Assembly (NCBI GenBank): GCA_910577105.1
Contig: CAJTMB010000042.1
Location: 1 to 18,785 of the forward strand
Reading direction: 5' to 3'
DNA length: 18,785 bases
DNA from: an uncultured Lachnospiraceae bacterium
GTDB taxonomy: Bacteria > Bacillota > Clostridia > Lachnospirales > Lachnospiraceae
The notes beneath the pieces were generated by a model, which saw only the letters and a program-made list of their open reading frames with translations, was not told the DNA's origin and did not search any database. Position 1 is the stretch's first letter; each line of letters starts with the position of its first letter. Below are positions 13,328 to 18,785 of the stretch, piece by piece. The translations under genes were made by a program, and so were the position numbers.

Positions 13328-14098
13328 ATGAGAAGATTATTAATCCTTTTAACCGTTTGTACCCTGATTTTGGCAGGATGTAGCGGTCAGAAAAAACAGC
13401 CGATAACAGAAAGTCAGAGTGTGGAGACGACTTCACAAGTGGAAGAAACCGAGAGTACGGAGAGTGTGGAAACCGAAGATGTAGATATTGCAGAAGTGGA
13501 AAGTACAGAGGAAAGTGTACAGGCAGATGCAGAGGAGAGCAAGGTAGAACCGGAGCCTACAACGGAGCCGGAAAAGCCACAGCAGGAGGCAGAACAGAGT
13601 AAGCCGAAAGAAACTACTCCGTCACAAGAGGAAAATCCGGAACCGGAACCACCTGTAAGCACAGAAGCTCCTACACCGGCTCCGATAGAACCGGAACAAC
13701 CAAAGGAACAACCTACCGAAGCTCCGGCAGAAGTGGAAACAGTAGCGTATGATCCTTACGAAGTGGTTTCCCTTGCAACAGCTAAGACGAAGGCTTATGG
13801 TAAGATTTCCATACCGGAGGATTTAGACAATATGCTCGCAAACGGTGAGATAACCAAAGAGGAGTATGATGAATACTATCCTTACGATGGAGCAGGATAT
13901 TACAGCGTATTTGTAGAAACAGATTTGAATCAGGCAGCTACCACATCAGGCAGGAAGCTTGGTTCGGTAGATGGAATAGCAAGCTATATTGCAGAAATGC
14001 TTTCCCTTGAGACAGGTCCTTATTTCTACATAGAGTATGCAGGTGTTCACTCCTTAAACGGTACAGACTTCTATGAGTTCAGATGTTATCGTGCATAA
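13328..14098 (+). CDS. Glu/Pro-rich surface lipoprotein of unknown function
   Basis: A 256-residue secreted lipoprotein. The N-terminus MRRLLILLTVCTLILAGCSG is a clear type II signal peptide with lipobox LAGC, so Cys18 would be lipidated and the protein anchored outside the membrane. Residues about 20-140 form a low-complexity Glu/Thr/Ser/Pro stretch (repeated EPE, KPQQEAEQ, PEPEPP), probably an extended stalk through the cell wall. The last 110 residues form a small globular domain with ISIPEDLDNMLANGEITKEEYDEYYP, GYYSVFVETDL and a C-terminal FYEFRCYRA, which I do not recognise. The start at 13328 is set by the signal peptide. A terminator follows. Its position before a giant adhesin suggests a cell-surface role for the element. 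Confidence 0.82.
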   Translation: MRRLLILLTVCTLILAGCSGQKKQPITESQSVETTSQVEETESTESVETEDVDIAEVESTEESVQADAEESKVEPEPTTEPEKPQQEAEQSKPKETTPSQEENPEPEPPVSTEAPTPAPIEPEQPKEQPTEAPAEVETVAYDPYEVVSLATAKTKAYGKISIPEDLDNMLANGEITKEEYDEYYPYDGAGYYSVFVETDLNQAATTSGRKLGSVDGIASYIAEMLSLETGPYFYIEYAGVHSLNGTDFYEFRCYRA

Positions 14099-14120
14099 AC
14101 AAAACTAAATATGAGGTAAA

Positions 14121-14154
14121 AATAGCAGGCTGATATGTAGCCTGTTATTTTTTT
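14121..14154 (+). terminator. Terminator between the lipoprotein and adhesin genes
   Basis: AATAGCAGGCT (14121-14131) pairs with AGCCTGTTATT (14139-14149) with one G-T wobble and a 7-nt loop. It is followed by T residues to 14154. It then reads GCCCGA, and GAGGAGG lies a few bases further, before the GTG start at 14180. The T-run plus GCCCG block matches the one after the leader hairpin at 10145-10213, so this may also act as an attenuator for the adhesin gene. Confidence 0.82.
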
Positions 14155-14179
14155 GCCCGATTTTGAGGAGGAATAAAAA

Positions 14180-17100
14180 GTGAAACAGAGATTGAAGCGA
14201 TTTATGGCAGGATTCTTAGCCATGCTGACGGTATTTACAACTTTGTTTACCAACGGAACAACAGCCTTTGCAGCAAGTCCGAGTGCAAATATTTCATTCT
14301 GGCACGCTTCCACAAAGGATTCCGGGGAGGTAAGCGAATTAAAGCCGGGTTATAATCATGGAAAAATCCTATATGCAGTCATTGATGGAAATGCAGCCTA
14401 TTGTATGAATTTCGGTCTTGCGGCTGACGGTGGACAGCTTATGAACAGTTATGAGAACTCAAGCACAAGCATGAGTGCAGAGCAGGAGAAGTTGTTAAGC
14501 TACTGTCTATATTATGGCTACGGCACAAATAGTGCAACAGCTCCGTCCAATGACCAGTGTGACCAGTTCATTGCAACACAGGCAATGGTATGGGTAATCG
14601 TTGCAAATATTTATGGTACTTCGAGTGCGGATTCTGCGGCTCAGAAGCTCTGTAATACAGCACCGAACCCTACAAGCTCATATAATTACTACACATCATT
14701 AAAGAACAGCATCAATGCGTCTTATTATGTGACAGTACCGAGCTTTTCAGCCACAAGACAGAGTAAGGCTCCGACTTATGAGCTGAAATGGAATGAAGCA
14801 AATCAGAGATTTGAAACAACCTTAACAGACAGTAACGGAGTGCTTGGAAACTTCTCGATTTCCCTTAGTGGATATTCTGTTGAAAAGAGTGGCAACAGCG
14901 TTACTATTTCCAGCACATCAGTAAATACAAATGCAACCACAGCAACAATGGATTCCACAATCGGGGCAGTTGAGACTACAACAAGCTGTGTGTTTTGGCT
15001 TACAGACAAATCCGGTTATCAGGAATTTGTTTCTGAAAGACCACAAGCTGATCCGGTTCATGCGTATTTCAAGGTTAAAACTGAGAATATCGGTTATGGA
15101 CAGATTACAAAGCAGGATGAGGAAAGCGGTGTGAAGTTATCCGGTGCAGTTTACGGTATCTATTCCGACAGTAGCTGCACAAATCTTGTAGATAAGTTGA
15201 CAACAGGCTCAGATGGTAAGGCGAAATCAAAGGCTCTTGTAGCAGGCACTTACTATGTGAAGGAGATTACTGCTCCAAAGGGTTATGTGCTTAGTGACAA
15301 GATTCATACCTTAACTGTAAAGGCGGGACAGACTACTTCCTTTACTGCTACGGACAAGGAACAGCTTGGAGCCATTACCATTTACAAAGAGGGAGAAGTG
15401 CTTTCAGGTTGGAATGGTACGAATTTCACTTATGAGATGAAAAAACTGCCGGGAGCAACTTTTATGGTAACAGCAGGTGCAGATATTTATAAGGCAGACG
15501 GTACTAAAGTGTATAACAAGGGCGATGTGATTGCAGAAAACCTTGTGACCGGAACCGACGGACAGGTGGTGCTTACGGACCTTCACTTAGGAACTTATGT
15601 GGTTACAGAGACGAAGAGTATTGACGGTTATACTATCAATACTACGCCTCAGACCGTAAAGATTGAGTACAAGGATCAGACTGTAAATGTGCAGTACGAA
15701 GCAACTACCATTCAGAATGCAAGACAGAAAGCGGAAGTATCCGTTGTAAAGAAGGATTCTGAGACAGAAAATCCTCTTGATGGAGGTAAATACACTCTTT
15801 ATGCCGGAAATGACATTAAGAATTATGCAGGACAGGTCATCGTGACAAAGGGTACTGCATTACAGACCGTAACAACAGGAGAAGATGGAAAAGCAGCTTA
15901 CACATTGGATTTACCGATTGCAAACAGCTACTATATTTCCGAGACACAGGCTCCTTACGGATATATCAGAAACAGTAGTGATGTTTACAGTTTCAACTTC
16001 AATTACCTTTCTGAAACAACACCAAAGGCAACCTTTGCCCATACTTTTGAGAATGACCGTACCACAGCAAAAATCCATATTTTCAAGATGGATAAGGAAA
16101 CCTGTGTAGCCATTCCACAGGGCGATGCGTCTTTAGAGGGTGCTGTATATGGCTTGTATGCCCGCAATGACATTGTTCATCCTGACGGAGCAACAGGCGT
16201 GGTATTTAAGGCAGGGGATTTAATTGCCACACTTACCACAGACAAGTATGGTGAGGCAGAGGTAGATAACCTTTATCTCGGAAATTATTATGTGAAAGAA
16301 ATTACTCCTTCTGAGGGTTATCTCTTGGATGAGGAGGAGCATGACTTAGTATGTGATTATGAGGGCGACATGGTTGCAGAGGTTTCCAGAAGTACAACTT
16401 CTATGGAGCAGGTAATCAAGCAGCCTTTCCAGTTAATCAAGGTTTCTGACAATGGAGAGGATACCGAAGCACCTTTGCTTTCAGGGGCAGGATTTACAGC
16501 CTACCTCAAATCTTCATTATCCGTAAAGGAAGATGGAAGCTATGATTTTGAGTCTGCAACACCTGTTATCATCGGTGCAGACGGAAAAACAGAGATTTTC
16601 TCTGATGAAAAAGGTCATGTTGTATCCATTGCAATTCCTTATAGAACTTATGTGGTGATTGAATCTACAACACCTCATAACATGGAAACAATCAAGCCTT
16701 TTGAGGTAAAGATTACAGAGAATAATCCTACAACACCTCAGATTTGGAGAGTGTTCCTTGACCGTGAGTTTACTGCAAAGCTCCGTGTTATTAAGAAGGA
16801 TGCAGATACCGGAATGACAGTTCTTATTCCGAATACAGAGTTTAAGATTTTCAATATGGATACCAATGAGTATGTAGAAATGATTACAACCTATCCTTCA
16901 AAGGAAACACACACTTCATTCTTTACCGATGGTGATGGAGATTTGATTTTACCGGATGTATTACCTCTTGGCAATTACCGTATTGAGGAAGTGGCAGCCC
17001 CTTATGGTTATGTAATCAATGACGAGTATGTAACTGTAATGGTAGATACAGATACTTTCTATGAAATTGATCCTGACACTTACGAAGCAATCATTACAGT

Positions 17101-18748
17101 AGACTATGTGGATGAGCCTGCTGTTGGTGAGCTTACTGTGGAAAAGAAGGGCGAAGTATTAGACGCATACAAGGGTGGTTTGTTTGCAGATTCCGAAGAA
17201 AAGGAATTTGTTTACAGAGAAGGCTCCCTTGCAGGTGCAAAGTTTGAAGTATATGCGGCAGAGGATATTTTCACAGCCGATATGCAGGTAGATGAAAACG
17301 GAAACAGAACAAAGTATTATTCCGCAGGTGATTTGGTGGCAACCATTGTTACCGGGGAAGATGGAAAGGCAACTCTTTCTGACTTACCATTAGGAAGTTA
17401 TAGGGTTGTGGAAGTAGAAGCACCTTATGGATATGTATTAAACAAAGAGGAGCAGGTAGTGACATTTGCTTATGTGGATGACAAGACTCCTGTGATTTAT
17501 GAGAGTGTAACTTTTGCAAATGACAGACAGAAGGTTGATTTATCTGTTGTGAAGATGGATAAGGAAACAGAACTTCCTATTGCGGGTGCTGAGTTTGGTT
17601 TGTACACAAAAGAGGATATTTTCAATGTGGACGGAGAAATCATCATTGAAAAGGACACTTTACTTGAAGTGGCAGTATCTGGAACAGACGGAAATGTAGA
17701 GTTTGTTAAGGATTATCCTCTTGGCTCTTACTACGCAAAGGAAATCAAAGCCCCTCTTGGCTATGTATCTTCTGAGGAAATCGTGGATTACAATGCAGCT
17801 TATCAGGGACAGGATGTAAAAGTCGTTAAGCTGGAGTCTGAATTTGTAAATACACCTACTACGGTGGAAATCACAAAGACAGACATTACAAGCGAAGCCG
17901 AATTATCCGGTGCAACTCTTACTGTAACTGACAGCAAGGGAAATGTGGTTGATACATGGACTTCCGTAGCAGGAGAAGCACATGTAATCAAGAGACTCCA
18001 TGTAGGAGAGGTTTATACACTTCGTGAAGAATTTGCTCCTTATGGATATTTGCAGGCAGAGGAAATCCAGTTTACCATTTCTGATACAGAAGATGTGCAG
18101 TATGTGGAAATGCAGGATGAAGTACCAGCCGGAACTATTGTAATCAATAAGGACGGAGAGTTCTTAACAGACATCAATCTCATTAAGGGACATTGGTATG
18201 ATTTTGTGTTTGATTTCTTCAAGAAGTCTCTTGCAGGTGTAACCTTTGAGGTTTACGCAGCAGAGGATATTGTAAGTCCTGACGGACTTAATACAGTTTA
18301 CTATGCAAAGGATACCCTTGTTGCAGAAATCGTAACAAATGATAAGGGGATTGCAAGCATTGAGAATCTTCCATTAGGTAAGTATTATCTTGTTGAAACA
18401 AAGACTTTGGAAGGCTTTGTATTAGACAGCGAGCCTATCATGGCTGACTTATCTTATGTGGATCAGCATACCGAAGTGGTTTATGCAGGTATGGAAGTAA
18501 CCAATGAAAGACAGAAGGTACAGGTAACTGTAATCAAGACAGATGCAGAGACTAAAAATACGCTTGAAGGAGCAATTTTTGGTCTTTATGCGGCAGAGGA
18601 TATTGTAAATGCAGACGGTAAAATTATCGTTGCTAAAGATACCCTTGTGGAAAAGGCTGTGACAGGTACAGACGGTAAGTGTATATTTGTAAGTGACCTT
18701 CCTCTTGGACAGTATTATGTGAAAGAGATTCTAAAAATGAATTTTTAA
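14180..18748 (+). CDS. Giant thioester-domain / Cna-B (SpaA-type) surface adhesin, 3' truncated
   Basis: A secreted wall-associated adhesin read as 1522 residues from GTG 14180, after GAGGAGG. The signal peptide ends near TAFA/AS (residue 31). A thioester domain follows: Cys75 in AAYCMNFG and Gln134 in ATQAMVW are the pair that forms the internal thioester used for covalent attachment to host targets. After a linker, Cna-B (SpaA/prealbumin-like) domains run from about residue 305 to the end: ten complete and one partial, each with a Lys-bearing first strand and a late YYVKEI/TET Glu motif, as needed for isopeptide bonds. Two-domain modules (starting near 395, 983 and 1317) recur. The reading leaves the family after YYVKEI at 18730 and ends in LKMNF; no LPxTG sorting signal is present. 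The product as read could not be anchored by sortase. Confidence 0.88.
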   Translation: MKQRLKRFMAGFLAMLTVFTTLFTNGTTAFAASPSANISFWHASTKDSGEVSELKPGYNHGKILYAVIDGNAAYCMNFGLAADGGQLMNSYENSSTSMSAEQEKLLSYCLYYGYGTNSATAPSNDQCDQFIATQAMVWVIVANIYGTSSADSAAQKLCNTAPNPTSSYNYYTSLKNSINASYYVTVPSFSATRQSKAPTYELKWNEANQRFETTLTDSNGVLGNFSISLSGYSVEKSGNSVTISSTSVNTNATTATMDSTIGAVETTTSCVFWLTDKSGYQEFVSERPQADPVHAYFKVKTENIGYGQITKQDEESGVKLSGAVYGIYSDSSCTNLVDKLTTGSDGKAKSKALVAGTYYVKEITAPKGYVLSDKIHTLTVKAGQTTSFTATDKEQLGAITIYKEGEVLSGWNGTNFTYEMKKLPGATFMVTAGADIYKADGTKVYNKGDVIAENLVTGTDGQVVLTDLHLGTYVVTETKSIDGYTINTTPQTVKIEYKDQTVNVQYEATTIQNARQKAEVSVVKKDSETENPLDGGKYTLYAGNDIKNYAGQVIVTKGTALQTVTTGEDGKAAYTLDLPIANSYYISETQAPYGYIRNSSDVYSFNFNYLSETTPKATFAHTFENDRTTAKIHIFKMDKETCVAIPQGDASLEGAVYGLYARNDIVHPDGATGVVFKAGDLIATLTTDKYGEAEVDNLYLGNYYVKEITPSEGYLLDEEEHDLVCDYEGDMVAEVSRSTTSMEQVIKQPFQLIKVSDNGEDTEAPLLSGAGFTAYLKSSLSVKEDGSYDFESATPVIIGADGKTEIFSDEKGHVVSIAIPYRTYVVIESTTPHNMETIKPFEVKITENNPTTPQIWRVFLDREFTAKLRVIKKDADTGMTVLIPNTEFKIFNMDTNEYVEMITTYPSKETHTSFFTDGDGDLILPDVLPLGNYRIEEVAAPYGYVINDEYVTVMVDTDTFYEIDPDTYEAIITVDYVDEPAVGELTVEKKGEVLDAYKGGLFADSEEKEFVYREGSLAGAKFEVYAAEDIFTADMQVDENGNRTKYYSAGDLVATIVTGEDGKATLSDLPLGSYRVVEVEAPYGYVLNKEEQVVTFAYVDDKTPVIYESVTFANDRQKVDLSVVKMDKETELPIAGAEFGLYTKEDIFNVDGEIIIEKDTLLEVAVSGTDGNVEFVKDYPLGSYYAKEIKAPLGYVSSEEIVDYNAAYQGQDVKVVKLESEFVNTPTTVEITKTDITSEAELSGATLTVTDSKGNVVDTWTSVAGEAHVIKRLHVGEVYTLREEFAPYGYLQAEEIQFTISDTEDVQYVEMQDEVPAGTIVINKDGEFLTDINLIKGHWYDFVFDFFKKSLAGVTFEVYAAEDIVSPDGLNTVYYAKDTLVAEIVTNDKGIASIENLPLGKYYLVETKTLEGFVLDSEPIMADLSYVDQHTEVVYAGMEVTNERQKVQVTVIKTDAETKNTLEGAIFGLYAAEDIVNADGKIIVAKDTLVEKAVTGTDGKCIFVSDLPLGQYYVKEILKMNF

Positions 18749-18785
18749 CTGCTTGTTTTTGCTTGCAACTACTCTTGCAAACTAG
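18731..18785. other. Foreign-looking sequence that interrupts the adhesin gene, to the window edge
   Basis: From 18731 the DNA no longer encodes the expected Cna-B continuation (an APYGY-like segment). It holds a stop at 18746-18748, two TGCTTG copies, and TTGCAA repeated with a six-base spacer near 18765-18781, which can form a small hairpin. This could be the left end of an insertion sequence, an intron or a rearrangement junction. Too little is visible to name it. Confidence 0.4.

Larger units (their letters stand above)
9915..18785. mobile_element. One end of an integrated mobile element (ICE-like), open at the right edge
   Basis: The left limit is set where the subtilase reading departs from its family, at about 9914. 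Beyond it the DNA is visibly AT-richer, and the genes are of accessory type: ParM/ParR-like segregation proteins, ribbon-helix-helix and zinc-type small proteins, hydrophobic peptides, and a giant Cna-B adhesin. Such sets occur on Tn1549-like and related conjugative elements of gut Firmicutes. A GA dinucleotide at 9914-9915 would fit the target of large serine recombinases, but the other end is not visible, so this is a guess. No recombinase, relaxase or type IV secretion gene is in the window. Confidence 0.65.

Noticed and set aside
13414..13662. Ser/Val-rich antisense frame opposite the lipoprotein
   Set aside because: It is the mirror of the Glu/Thr/Pro-rich low-complexity stalk and has no independent support.

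Overview
The window looks like a piece of a Gram-positive, anaerobic, Lachnospiraceae-type Firmicute chromosome. The grounds are strong GGAGG-type ribosome sites, the mix of families (DUF3842, LarB/LarC/LarE, an NikMN-Q-O transporter, an M18 aminopeptidase, a Csp-like S8 peptidase) and a TED/Cna-B surface adhesin. Two regions differ visibly in composition. Bases 1 to about 9914 are GC-richer host chromosome. Bases from about 9915 to the end are AT-richer and look like one end of an integrated mobile element.

Host part. A DUF3842 gene with its own terminator is followed by a structured leader and then a nickel-pincer-nucleotide (NPN) cofactor locus: larE, larB, larC, then a nickel ECF transporter (fused NikMN, NikQ, NikO). 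LarB makes the dicarboxylated pyridinium nucleotide, LarE thiolates it, LarC inserts nickel, and NikMN-Q-O supplies the metal. No LarA-type racemase (the usual consumer of the cofactor) is in view. After this come an M18 aminopeptidase (apeB-like) and a cytoplasmic-type subtilase.

The larE-larB junction holds three head-to-tail copies of a unit of about 137 bp, rich in hairpins. A fourth, diverged copy lies upstream of the subtilase gene. The long stem carries a compensatory base change between copies, so the folded form appears to be conserved. I do not recognise this family, and it is the best candidate here for something undescribed.

Element part. The subtilase gene loses its 3' end after the catalytic Ser motif at about 9914, where the element begins. 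A promoter-like site and a leader hairpin with a T-run (attenuator-like) precede a run of small genes: a 130-aa unknown, a coupled 49-aa membrane peptide, an eight-cysteine protein, a ribbon-helix-helix-like protein, a ParM-like actin with an adjacent ParR-like partner, a 59-aa hydrophobic protein, a 26-aa basic peptide, a Glu/Pro-rich lipoprotein, and a giant thioester-domain/Cna-B adhesin. This resembles an integrative conjugative element of the Tn1549-like or serine-recombinase type, but no recombinase, relaxase or conjugation gene lies in the window. The adhesin stops abruptly inside its eleventh Cna-B domain without a sorting signal, so a second insertion or rearrangement may begin at about 18731.
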